DNA of 64,000 nt from DATBGZ01 sp036557785. GTDB lineage: Bacteria > Actinomycetota > Actinomycetes > Mycobacteriales > Micromonosporaceae. The notes beneath the pieces were generated by a model. It was given only the letters and a program-made list of their open reading frames with translations. It did no database searches and had not been told where the DNA came from. Position 1 is the first letter of the stretch, and every line of letters starts with the position of its first letter. The stretch is taken from positions 1 to 64,000 of the forward strand of contig DATBGZ010000037.1 of NCBI GenBank assembly GCA_036557785.1, given 5' to 3'. Made by a program: the position numbers and the translations under genes. This document shows positions 43,272 to 51,536 of this stretch, piece by piece.

Positions 43272-44318
43272 ATGGTGAAACGCGCTCGCCTTGCACCCGT
43301 GAGCGACCTGCCCGAACTCGTCGGCATCACGCCAGCGTGGCCGGGCGAGGAGGTCATGCTCGACGGGACCGTGACCCACGTCCGTCGGACCCGCAGCATC
43401 AACCCCGACGCGGAGCCGGCGCTGTTCGTGCACGGGCTCGGCGGTTCGGCGCTCAACTGGACCGATCTCGCCTTCCTGCTCTCCGGCCGGTTGGATGGCG
43501 AGGCGATCGACCTGCCCGGCTTCGGGCGTAGCGGCCCGGCCGAGAGCTACACCGTGGCGGCTCTGGCGGACCGGGTGGTGCGCTGGATCGAGCATTCCGG
43601 CCGGGGCCCGGTGCACCTGTTCGGCAACTCCCTCGGCGGTGCGGTGACCGTACGGGTCGCCGGCACCCGGCCTGACCTGGTGCGCACGCTCACGCTGATC
43701 TCACCCGCCATGCCGTTCCTGGATCCCCGGCGATCCGTCCAGTCCCGGATCCTGCCGCTGCTGCTGATCCCGGGCATCGAGCGCCTGGCAACCCGCCAGA
43801 TGACGAAGCTGCCGCCCGACGAGCTGGCCAGGCAGGTGATCGAGGCCTGCTACGCCGATCCCTCCCGCGTGCCACCCCAGCGTCTGATCGAGGCGGCCGA
43901 GGAGGTGCGGCGGCGGTACGAGGCGCCGTGGTTCGCCGACGCGTACCTGCGTAGCCTGCGCAGCCTGGTGAGCAGCTTCTTCCGCGCCTACCTGCCGGGG
44001 TCGGAGTCGATGTGGCGCATCGCGGAGCGGATCACCGCGCCGGCGCTGGTCATCACTGGTCGGCAGGACAAGCTCGTCGATGTCCGGGTGGCCCCCACGG
44101 TGGGCAGGCTCATCCCCGACAGTCGCCTGCTCATCCTCGACCAGGTTGGTCACGTGGCGCAGATGGAGCGGCCCGACATGGTGGCCCGCGCGGTCGTCGC
44201 GATGCTGGACGAGGTGGCCCGCGCGGCGAGCGAGCCCACCGTGCCCGTCTCCGCCCGGCCACGCCCCGACGATGACGCGGGGCCGTCGAACTCCGACGCG
44301 CTGGCTACGGCGAACTGA
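43272..44318 (+). CDS. alpha/beta-fold hydrolase
   Basis: 348 residues. Lipase/epoxide-hydrolase-like motifs: oxyanion loop FVHGLGGSALNW, DLPGFGRSG, nucleophile S120 in GNSLGGA, acid in ITGRQDKLVD and catalytic His in VGHVAQMERPD. A cap domain lies in the middle. ATG 43272 (in-frame GTG follows at once). A lipase-like gene of this neighbourhood in M. tuberculosis is lipV (Rv3203), but orthology is uncertain. Substrate unknown. Confidence 0.85.
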   Translation: MVKRARLAPVSDLPELVGITPAWPGEEVMLDGTVTHVRRTRSINPDAEPALFVHGLGGSALNWTDLAFLLSGRLDGEAIDLPGFGRSGPAESYTVAALADRVVRWIEHSGRGPVHLFGNSLGGAVTVRVAGTRPDLVRTLTLISPAMPFLDPRRSVQSRILPLLLIPGIERLATRQMTKLPPDELARQVIEACYADPSRVPPQRLIEAAEEVRRRYEAPWFADAYLRSLRSLVSSFFRAYLPGSESMWRIAERITAPALVITGRQDKLVDVRVAPTVGRLIPDSRLLILDQVGHVAQMERPDMVARAVVAMLDEVARAASEPTVPVSARPRPDDDAGPSNSDALATAN

Positions 44319-44346
44319 CCCCTGCGTGCGCGCCCCCGGCCCACTG

Positions 44347-45102
44347 ATGCGCCGAAAGCGGTGGCGGGGCGAGTTGTCCCTGGTGCTTCTGCTCCTGCTC
44401 GCGGCGGTGGTCGCGGCGTACGGCTACCACCGCGGGGCCCTGTTGCTGCCGTTCGGCCCGGGCCCTGAGGCGCCAGAAGCGGCCGGGATACCCGCGCCGG
44501 CCGGGGCACCCACCCGACCGGCCGTGCGCGCCTCAGGAACGGGGCAGTTCGAGTTCGCGAGCGTCGATGGGCCCGTGGCCGGGACGGGCGGATCCGTGCT
44601 CGATTACCGAGTCGCGGTCGAGGACGGTCTCGGCGTCCCCGCGGCCCAGTTCAGCGCCATCGTGGAGGCGATCCTCTCCGATCCGCGCAGCTGGACCGCT
44701 GGTGGCACGATCCGGTTCCACCGCGTCGCGGGCGACGAGCCGTCCGATTTCACCATCTACCTCGCCTCACCCGTGCTCTCCGAGCAGATGTGCCGCGAGG
44801 ATGGCCTGCACACGGAGCAGTTCACCAACTGCCGCCTCTCCGACGATCGGGTCGTGATCAACTCCGCCCGATGGCTCACGGGCGTTCCCGATTACGGTGC
44901 CCCGCTCGCGGAGTACCGGGCGTACGCGATCAACCACGAGGTCGGGCATGAACTCGGCCATCAGCACGAACTCTGCCCCGGCCCGGGGCTGCCGGCTCCG
45001 GTGATGCAGCAGCAGACGCTCGGCCTGGACGGCTGTGTCGCCTACGCCTGGCCTTACCGCAACGGCGTGCGCTACACCGGCCCGCCCGCAGATCCGCGCT
45101 GA
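44347..45102 (+). CDS. DUF3152 membrane-anchored putative zinc metalloprotease
   Basis: 251 residues. N-terminal membrane anchor (ELSLVLLLLLAAVVAAYGY), a linker, then DUF3152 with motif NHEVGHELGHQHELCP: two histidines and glutamate in HExxH spacing plus a third histidine, like metzincin-type sites. Cysteine pairs suggest an extracytoplasmic, disulfide-containing domain. ATG 44347; a longer GTG start at 44326 is possible. It sits directly before moeZ, as its homologue Rv3207c does relative to Rv3206c. Confidence 0.87.
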   Translation: MRRKRWRGELSLVLLLLLAAVVAAYGYHRGALLLPFGPGPEAPEAAGIPAPAGAPTRPAVRASGTGQFEFASVDGPVAGTGGSVLDYRVAVEDGLGVPAAQFSAIVEAILSDPRSWTAGGTIRFHRVAGDEPSDFTIYLASPVLSEQMCREDGLHTEQFTNCRLSDDRVVINSARWLTGVPDYGAPLAEYRAYAINHEVGHELGHQHELCPGPGLPAPVMQQQTLGLDGCVAYAWPYRNGVRYTGPPADPR

Positions 45103-45247
45103 CCGGCGCTTACCGGTCTGGTCCCCACCGCGCCGGTCCGCCGTTCCTGCGTTGCCGGAATACCGATCGGGTGCGGCCTGTTGGCGCCTGAGGTGGCCAC
45201 CGGTCGACAATGGTGGCCGCCCAGTCGTTCGCCGAGGGAGATCCGCC

Positions 45248-46426
45248 GTGTCCTTGCCACCGCTCGTCGAGCCAGCCGACAGCCTCACCACGGACGAGGT
45301 GCGCCGGTATTCGCGCCACCTGATCATTCCCGACGTCGCGATGGCCGGGCAGAAACGGCTCAAGAACGCCAAGGTGCTCGTCATCGGCGCCGGCGGGCTC
45401 GGCTCCCCGGCGCTGATGTACCTCGCGGCCGCGGGAGTCGGGACCCTCGGCATCGTGGACTTCGACACTGTCGATGAGTCGAACCTCCAGCGCCAGATCA
45501 TCCACGGCCAGAGCGACGTCGGACGGCCCAAGGCCGAGTCGGCGGCGGAGTCGGTACGGGAGGTCAACCCGTACGTCAACGTGGTGGTTCACAACACGAC
45601 GCTGTCCAATGACAATGTATTCGAGATCTTCTCTCAGTACGACCTGATCGTGGACGGCACCGACAACTTCGCCACCCGGTACATGGTCAACGACGCGGCC
45701 GTCCTGCTCGGCAAGCCGTACGTCTGGGGTTCGATCTACCGTTTCGACGGGCAGGCCTCGGTCTTCTGGGCCGAGCACGGTCCGTGCTACCGCTGCCTAT
45801 ACCCCGAGCCACCACCGCCGGGCATGGTGCCCTCGTGCGCGGAGGGCGGGGTGCTCGGTGTGCTCTGCGCCTCCATCGGATCCATCCAGGTCACTGAGGC
45901 GATCAAGGTGCTCACCGGTGTGGGCGAGCCGCTGGTCGGATCGCTGATCGTCTATGATGCTCTGGAGATGTCGTACCGCAAGATCAAGGTGCGCAAGGAC
46001 CCGAACTGCGCGATCTGCGGCGAGAGCCCGACGATCACCGGCCTGATCGACTACGAGGACTTCTGCGGCGTGGTGTCGCCGGAGGCGGCGAGCGCGACGG
46101 CCGGATCCACGATCACGGTCATCGAACTGCGCGACTGGCTCGCCTCCGACAAGCCGATCCAGCTCGTCGACGTGCGCGAGCCGGCCGAGTACGAGATCGT
46201 CAAGATCCCCGGCTCGGTCCTGATTCCCAAGGGCGACATCGTCTCCGGGCAAGCCCTGTCGGAGCTGCCGCAGGACAGGCAGATCGTCCTCTACTGCAAG
46301 TCCGGCGTGCGCAGCGCCGAGGCGCTCGCCGCGGTCAAGGCCGCCGGCTTCAAGGACGCGGTCCATGTCTACGGTGGCGTCAGTGCCTGGGTCCGCCAGG
46401 TCGATCCTTCGCTCCCGTCGTACTGA
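45248..46426 (+). CDS. moeZ: adenylyltransferase/sulfurtransferase MoeZ
   Basis: 392 residues. N-terminal E1-like ThiF/MoeB domain (GAGGLGSPALMYLAAAGVG nucleotide loop; DESNLQRQIIHGQSDVGRPK; catalytic and zinc cysteines in CYRCLYPEPPPPG and CAICGES). C-terminal rhodanese domain with active loop YCKSGVRSAEAL. It adenylates and thiocarboxylates sulfur-carrier proteins for molybdopterin, thiosugar and cysteine routes. GTG 45248 follows GAGGGAGATCCGCC. Confidence 0.95.
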   Translation: MSLPPLVEPADSLTTDEVRRYSRHLIIPDVAMAGQKRLKNAKVLVIGAGGLGSPALMYLAAAGVGTLGIVDFDTVDESNLQRQIIHGQSDVGRPKAESAAESVREVNPYVNVVVHNTTLSNDNVFEIFSQYDLIVDGTDNFATRYMVNDAAVLLGKPYVWGSIYRFDGQASVFWAEHGPCYRCLYPEPPPPGMVPSCAEGGVLGVLCASIGSIQVTEAIKVLTGVGEPLVGSLIVYDALEMSYRKIKVRKDPNCAICGESPTITGLIDYEDFCGVVSPEAASATAGSTITVIELRDWLASDKPIQLVDVREPAEYEIVKIPGSVLIPKGDIVSGQALSELPQDRQIVLYCKSGVRSAEALAAVKAAGFKDAVHVYGGVSAWVRQVDPSLPSY

Positions 46427-46476
46427 GGGCATGACCGCCACGGCTGGCGGGACACCGGACCGGTAACCTGACGCGC

Positions 46477-47322
46477 ATGGTCGACATCGACGCCGCGATC
46501 GGTTTCGTCGTGGCCCGCGGGGACGCGGTGGACCGGGCCCGCCTGTCTTTCCTGCGCACCGGGGTGGTGCCGGGCGACGAGGTCTTCGACCAGATCGAGC
46601 GCGGGCAGACCCGGTCCGGTGGCTGGCCGGCCAGACCCGACGATCAGACGCCCTCAGTCGACGCGACCTGCTTCCGCCTCGCCGAGCTCGACGACCTCGC
46701 CGGGCTCGGCCGTCCCGCCGCGGTCCGGGCGCTTCAGTGGCTCGCCGGCAGGCAGCGGCCGGACGGCTGCTGGGAGGAGGACAAGGCACTCGCCGACCTC
46801 GCGCCGCCCTGGGCGACCCCGGGCGATCCTGATGCCCGCTTCTACCTCACCGCGTGCGCCGGGTTCTGGCTCGCGGTCGCCGACGCCGACGCGCAGCAGG
46901 CCGACCCGGATTCCCCGTCGCCGTACGGGATAGCGCCCGACGGCGAGGGTTCAGCGTTTCGCGACCCGGTGGAGCGGGCCTCGGAAGCGCTGCACGAACG
47001 CATCGACGAAGCCGGCGGGTGGCCCGGCTTCCTCGTCTCTGGCTGGCTGGCGGGAGCCGTGCTGCACCGCACGGGCCGGTTCTACGAGGCGGCCCGGATC
47101 TTCGTCGTGCTCGCGGAGCGGGTGCGCACCATGTCCGCGGCGGATGCGGCGTGGCTCGTCGCCGCACTGCGTCGGGCCGGCGTGACCGCGGACGACGCCC
47201 TGCTCGTGGCGGCCCGGGACCGGCTGTCGCGCACACAGCGCCCGGACGGCTCGTGGCCCAGCGACGACGACCCCGCCTTCGACGTGCACACCACCCTGAC
47301 CGCTCTGCGCGCGCTGCGCTGA
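46477..47322 (+). CDS. prenyltransferase/squalene-cyclase repeat protein
   Basis: 281 residues of alpha-alpha barrel repeats: RTGVVPGDEVFDQIERGQTRSGGWP, ALQWLAGRQRPDGCWEED, ARDRLSRTQRPDGSWPSDDDP. The QxxDGxW-type units recall terpene cyclases, but the DxDD catalytic motif of squalene-hopene cyclase is not seen, so it may not be a cyclase. It follows moeZ by 50 bp; Rv3205c holds the same place in M. tuberculosis. Confidence 0.75.
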   Translation: MVDIDAAIGFVVARGDAVDRARLSFLRTGVVPGDEVFDQIERGQTRSGGWPARPDDQTPSVDATCFRLAELDDLAGLGRPAAVRALQWLAGRQRPDGCWEEDKALADLAPPWATPGDPDARFYLTACAGFWLAVADADAQQADPDSPSPYGIAPDGEGSAFRDPVERASEALHERIDEAGGWPGFLVSGWLAGAVLHRTGRFYEAARIFVVLAERVRTMSAADAAWLVAALRRAGVTADDALLVAARDRLSRTQRPDGSWPSDDDPAFDVHTTLTALRALR

Positions 47323-47377
47323 GCGAGGGTCGCCCGCCCCGGCGTCCTCTGTGGGCGCCCGTATTGACTCCGTTCGG

Positions 47378-48511
47378 TCAATCAGAGGGTGGCGGGTCGT
47401 CGCCGGGGGGCGGGCGCATCCAGTCCCGGACGCGGTTGGCGCCGGCACCGACCCATTCGCTCAGACCGGAGGCGCCACCGCCGAGGCGCCGGAGCAGCGA
47501 CATCAGGGGGTCGGACGAGTCGGCGAATGCCTGCCGGTACGACTCGGCGGCGGCCTTCACATCGGCCGTGGTGGAGGCGGTGCGGTCGTCGTCGCGGCGA
47601 GGGTAGTCGCCGCTGAGGATCCGGCCGTAGACGCCGCTGTCGATCCACTGACGCAGGGCGGCCGCCCGAGCGACCGGCAACGGGTGGGTACGCCCCAGGA
47701 TGAGTCGCAGCTTGATCAGGCTGTCGCGCAGGTCGCCCGTGCGGTCGTACTCTGCCGCCTGCTCCAGGAATGCCGTAGTGTCCACTTCGGACAGATCGCC
47801 GCCGCCGGCGAGCTTCATGGCCAGGCGAAGAGCAGCCTGCGGGTCCTGCCCCGCCAGCAGGCCCGCGCGGTCGGCCGACAGCTCGGCCTTGCGCCACCAC
47901 TCGAGCAGCGCCAAGATGATCGCCCGCAGCGCCAGCTCGCCCAGCGGCAGCCAGCCGAGCGACGCGGCCCAGTCGGTGAGGATGATGATCATCGTGCGGT
48001 ACACCGCATGCCCGGACATCAGATGCCCGATCTCATGCCCGAGCAGGTGGCGCAGCTCCTCGTCGTCGAGCAGCTCCAGAGCTCCGCTGTTGACCACGAT
48101 GAACGGCTTGGAGAGGCCGATGCACATGCCGTTGAGCGTCCGGTTGTACTGGATGTAGAGCTCGGGCAGCTCGGCCAGGTCCAATGTGGCCGCAGACTCC
48201 GCGAACAGCCGGTGGACCCGTGGGTACTGCCGGTGGTCGACCCGCATGGCGCCGCCGAGAAACTGCAGCCGGTACGCCCGCTCGTTCCATACCGCGGAGA
48301 GGGCCTTGAGCACCTCATCGAAGCCCTTCAGCTCCCGCAGCGCGGTCAACGCACCCCGGTCGGCAGGGTGCTCCCAGGCCCGGGAGGAGATGGCGGTCAA
48401 CGTGATCCGGCGCCGGTCGGGGGTCCGCGCTGGCGACGTGTGCGACGCGGAGTCGTCAGGGGGTTGCTTCACCGGTTGCGCCGGCGGGTCGTCAGAAGCT
48501 GGCGCGGTCAT
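47378..48511 (-). CDS. M48-family zinc metallopeptidase
   Basis: 377 residues. Zinc site LGHEIGHLMSGH (HExxH) in the middle, with the third ligand glutamate in RKAELSADRAGLL. Two hydrophobic stretches (YRTMIIILTDWAASLGWL and LGELALRAIILALLEWW) flank the site, so it may be membrane-associated. The N-terminus is low-complexity polar, and the tail is Pro-rich. ATG 48511 has GGAGGATCCGGAG before it. Ste24/HtpX relatives act in membrane protein quality control; the role here is uncertain. Confidence 0.85.
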   Translation of the reverse strand: MTAPASDDPPAQPVKQPPDDSASHTSPARTPDRRRITLTAISSRAWEHPADRGALTALRELKGFDEVLKALSAVWNERAYRLQFLGGAMRVDHRQYPRVHRLFAESAATLDLAELPELYIQYNRTLNGMCIGLSKPFIVVNSGALELLDDEELRHLLGHEIGHLMSGHAVYRTMIIILTDWAASLGWLPLGELALRAIILALLEWWRKAELSADRAGLLAGQDPQAALRLAMKLAGGGDLSEVDTTAFLEQAAEYDRTGDLRDSLIKLRLILGRTHPLPVARAAALRQWIDSGVYGRILSGDYPRRDDDRTASTTADVKAAAESYRQAFADSSDPLMSLLRRLGGGASGLSEWVGAGANRVRDWMRPPPGDDPPPSD

Positions 48512-48562
48512 CTCCGGATCCTCCTCCGCGGCGACGACGGCGGCAACCCGGGAACCGAGCAC

Positions 48563-49699
48563 CTACAGCAGCACGAGGTCGTCACGGTGGACCACCTCCT
48601 TGCTGTAGTCCGGACCCAGATCCACAGTGGAGCGTCCGAGCAGGCCGGGCAGCTCGATCGCGTCGTAGTTCACCAGCCCCCGCGCCACCCGACGACCCGT
48701 CGGGTCCACCAGGTCGACCGGATCGCCCGCGGCGAACTGCCCATCGACGCCGGTGATGCCAGCGGCGAGCAGCGATGCCCGGCGGCCGACCACGGCCCGC
48801 ACCGCACCCTCGTCGAGGTGGAGCTGGCCGCGCCCCTCCGTCGCATGGGCGAGCCAGAAGAGCCGGGCCGGGGGGCGTTCCCGTACGCGGTGAAACAGCG
48901 TCCCGACCTCGTCGCCGGCCAGGACCGGCCCGGCGAGCGCCGCCGAGGTCAGCAGCACCGGAATCCCAGCGCCGGTCGCGATCCTGGCCGCCTCGATCTT
49001 GGTCATCATGCCGCCGGTGCCCACGCCGGCCCTGCCTGGCTTCCCCATCGCGACGCCTGACAGGTCCGACTCACCCCTCACCTCGGCCACCCGGACCGAC
49101 GTCGGCCGGGACGGGTCACCGGTGTAGAGAGCGTCCACATCGGAGAGAAGGATCAGGAGGTCGGCGTGTAGCAGCGCGGCGACGAGTGCGGCGAGGCGGT
49201 CGTTGTCGCCGAACCGGATCTCCTCGGTGGCGACCGTGTCGTTCTCGTTGACGATCGGGATCGTGCGCAGGGTGAGCAGCCGGTGCAGAGTCCGGTGGGC
49301 GTTGCGATAGTGGGTGCGACGGACCACGTCGTCCACGGTGAGCAGGACCTGGCCGACCGTACGGTCGTGCCGGGCGAAGGACTGGGTGTACGCCCGCATC
49401 AGCAGGCCCTGCCCGACGCTCGCTGCGGCCTGCTGGGTGGCGAGGTCACGGGGTCGTGCCCGCAGCCCGAGCGGGGCAAGCCCGGCCGCGATCGCGCCGG
49501 AGGAGACGAGCACGAGCTCGCGGTTGCCGACGGCATGGCCGGCGAGGGCATCGACGAGAGCATCCACCCTCGCCGGGTCCAACCCGCCGTGCGTAGTGGT
49601 CAGCGACGACGAGCCGACCTTCACGACCACTCGGCGGGCCGCGGCCAGAAGCTGCGGGCGCGACCCGTCGGGCAGCGGCTCCGCGCGCGTCTGCTTCAC
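48563..49699 (-). CDS. proB: glutamate 5-kinase
   Basis: 378 residues. Amino-acid kinase domain: VVVKVGSSSLTT, VSSGAIAAGLAPLG, NENDTVATEEIRFGDNDRLAALVA, LLSDVDALYTGDP and GTGGMMTKIEAARIA. A C-terminal PUA domain follows (about 275-360; DEGAVRAVVGRRASLLAAGI). It phosphorylates glutamate in proline synthesis. GTG 49699 follows GGAGGGAG. proA is not in the window. A CCACAGTGG site falls in its 3' end. Confidence 0.95.
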   Translation of the reverse strand: MKQTRAEPLPDGSRPQLLAAARRVVVKVGSSSLTTTHGGLDPARVDALVDALAGHAVGNRELVLVSSGAIAAGLAPLGLRARPRDLATQQAAASVGQGLLMRAYTQSFARHDRTVGQVLLTVDDVVRRTHYRNAHRTLHRLLTLRTIPIVNENDTVATEEIRFGDNDRLAALVAALLHADLLILLSDVDALYTGDPSRPTSVRVAEVRGESDLSGVAMGKPGRAGVGTGGMMTKIEAARIATGAGIPVLLTSAALAGPVLAGDEVGTLFHRVRERPPARLFWLAHATEGRGQLHLDEGAVRAVVGRRASLLAAGITGVDGQFAAGDPVDLVDPTGRRVARGLVNYDAIELPGLLGRSTVDLGPDYSKEVVHRDDLVLL

Positions 49700-49769
49700 C
49701 CGCCCACTCCCTCCGACGCACCCGCCCACGGCTTCGCCCCGCCCATGACATTCTCCGATACTGCCTGGC

Positions 49770-50090
49770 ATGGCGAAGTATGACCCTGGCGAGTACGTCG
49801 AGGCGGTGCTCGACCTCGTCGAGCGGATCCCGGCCGGGCACGTGATGTCCTACGGCGCCATCGCGGAGTATCTCGCCCTGCGTTTCGGGAGGGGCTCAGC
49901 CCGGCGCGTCGGAACGATCATGGCCCGGCACGGCGCTGCGGTGCCCTGGCACCGGGTCGTCACCGCGAACGGCCGCACTCCGCCCGGCCACGAGAAGCGG
50001 GCGCACGATCTGCTGACCCGCGAGGGTGTCACCTTCCGCGGCGCCAACGTCGACATGGCGACCCATGCCTGGTTTCCCGCAGACAGGTGA
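49770..50090 (+). CDS. alkyltransferase-like protein (ATL, MGMT-fold)
   Basis: 106 residues: the DNA-binding domain of O6-alkylguanine transferase (VMSYGAIAEYLALRFGRGSARRVGTIM) with the active-site PCHR replaced by PWHR (W60). ATL proteins bind O6-alkylguanine in DNA without removing the alkyl group and hand the lesion to nucleotide excision repair. M. tuberculosis Rv3204 is a small MGMT-like protein in the same region. It is divergent from proB. Confidence 0.9.
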   Translation: MAKYDPGEYVEAVLDLVERIPAGHVMSYGAIAEYLALRFGRGSARRVGTIMARHGAAVPWHRVVTANGRTPPGHEKRAHDLLTREGVTFRGANVDMATHAWFPADR

Positions 50091-50117
50091 TCGGCGCGGC
50101 AGATACCATCCGCGACC

Positions 50118-51536
50118 ATGACCGCCCCTCACCCCGCCGGTACACCCCGACTCTCCCGGCGGGTGCAGGTCGGCTACGCCACGGGCTCGCTCGTGACCGG
50201 CTCGTTCGGCACCGTGCCGGGGTTGTTGCTGCTGCCGTACCTCACCGACACGCTCGGGATCGCCGCCGGCGTCGCCGGACTCGTCGTCCTGCTGCCCAAG
50301 GCCTGGGATGTCGTGGTGAACCCGGTCGCCGGTCGCATCTCCGACCGTACGGCCGGGCGGTGGGGAGCACGGCGGCCATACCTGCTCTTCGGTGGCCTGG
50401 CGATGTCGGTGTTGTTCGCCTCGATGTTCGCCGGGGTGTTCACCGGCCATGGCGCCGCGGTGTGGGTGGCCGTGACGTTCATCGCGACGGCTACGGCCTT
50501 CGCCTTCTTCCAGGTCCCCTATGTCGCGATGCCGGCCGACATGACCGAGGCCGCGGGCCTGCAGGACGAGGGCGGTCAGCGGACCCGGATGATGACGTGG
50601 CGGGTCGCGATGCTGGCGCTGGCGATTCTCGTCTCCGGCGCGGTCGCCCCGGCGGTGCGCGACGCGTTCGACCGTCCGGCACAGACCTTCGCGGGCAGCA
50701 TCTTCGGACACCGCGTGATGGGTGTCTTCGTCGCGGTGCTCATCGTGACCGGGACCCTGCTCGTCTTCTTCCTCACCCGCGACGCCCCCAGGGGCCTGGT
50801 GAGCCAGAGCGAGCACTCCTTGCGTGCGCAGTTGCGCGTGGCCGCGGGCAACAAGCCGTTCCGCGTCCTGGTGGGCTGTTTCGTGGTGCAGGCCGCCGGC
50901 GTGGCGGCGATGCTCGCCGGGGTGCAGTACTTCGCCGACCACGTGCTGCACGAGCACGGGGCCGTGACGCTGCTGTTCGTCTGCGTCGTGGGTCCCGCGA
51001 TCCTCGTCATGCCGATCTGGAACCGGGTCGGCGCCCGGGTCGGAAAGCTGCGCGGTTACGTGGTGGCCTCCCTCATGATCACCGCGGGCACGTTCGCCCT
51101 CGCCAGTGCACCGCTGTTGCGTTCGGCCGGCGCGGTCTGGGCGGTGTACCTGATCGTGGGGCTCATCGGCTGCGGCTACGCGGGCCAGCAGCTGTTCGCC
51201 CTGGCGATGTTGCCCGACTGCATCGCCTACGACACGATCCGGACCGGCAAGCGCCAGGCCGGGGTCTTCACCGGGCTATGGACCGCGGGGGAGACGTTCG
51301 GTCTGGCGGTCGGCCCGTACCTGTTCGCGCAGACCATCGCGCTATTCGGCTACGTGCCGAGCAACACCGGCGAGGCGGCACCGCAGTCGTCGATGGCTGA
51401 GCTCGGGGTGCTGCTCGGCTTCACCGTCGTGCCCGGCGTGGTGGTCGGTCTCGCGCTGCTGCTCCTGCGCGCCTACTCGCTCGGACCGCTGCCGGGACCG
51501 GGCAACGCGGTGGTCGCCACGGCAGGGTCCACATGA
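50118..51536 (+). CDS. GPH/MelB-type MFS transporter
   Basis: 472 residues, about twelve membrane segments. GPH signature in the first cytoplasmic loop: DVVVNPVAGRISDRT followed by GRWGARRPYLL. Later IAYDTIRTGKRQAGVFTGLW is also typical. The family couples Na+ or H+ to glycosides, pentosides and related molecules; the substrate is unknown. The stop overlaps the next gene by 4 bp (ATGA). Confidence 0.87.
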   Translation: MTAPHPAGTPRLSRRVQVGYATGSLVTGSFGTVPGLLLLPYLTDTLGIAAGVAGLVVLLPKAWDVVVNPVAGRISDRTAGRWGARRPYLLFGGLAMSVLFASMFAGVFTGHGAAVWVAVTFIATATAFAFFQVPYVAMPADMTEAAGLQDEGGQRTRMMTWRVAMLALAILVSGAVAPAVRDAFDRPAQTFAGSIFGHRVMGVFVAVLIVTGTLLVFFLTRDAPRGLVSQSEHSLRAQLRVAAGNKPFRVLVGCFVVQAAGVAAMLAGVQYFADHVLHEHGAVTLLFVCVVGPAILVMPIWNRVGARVGKLRGYVVASLMITAGTFALASAPLLRSAGAVWAVYLIVGLIGCGYAGQQLFALAMLPDCIAYDTIRTGKRQAGVFTGLWTAGETFGLAVGPYLFAQTIALFGYVPSNTGEAAPQSSMAELGVLLGFTVVPGVVVGLALLLLRAYSLGPLPGPGNAVVATAGST

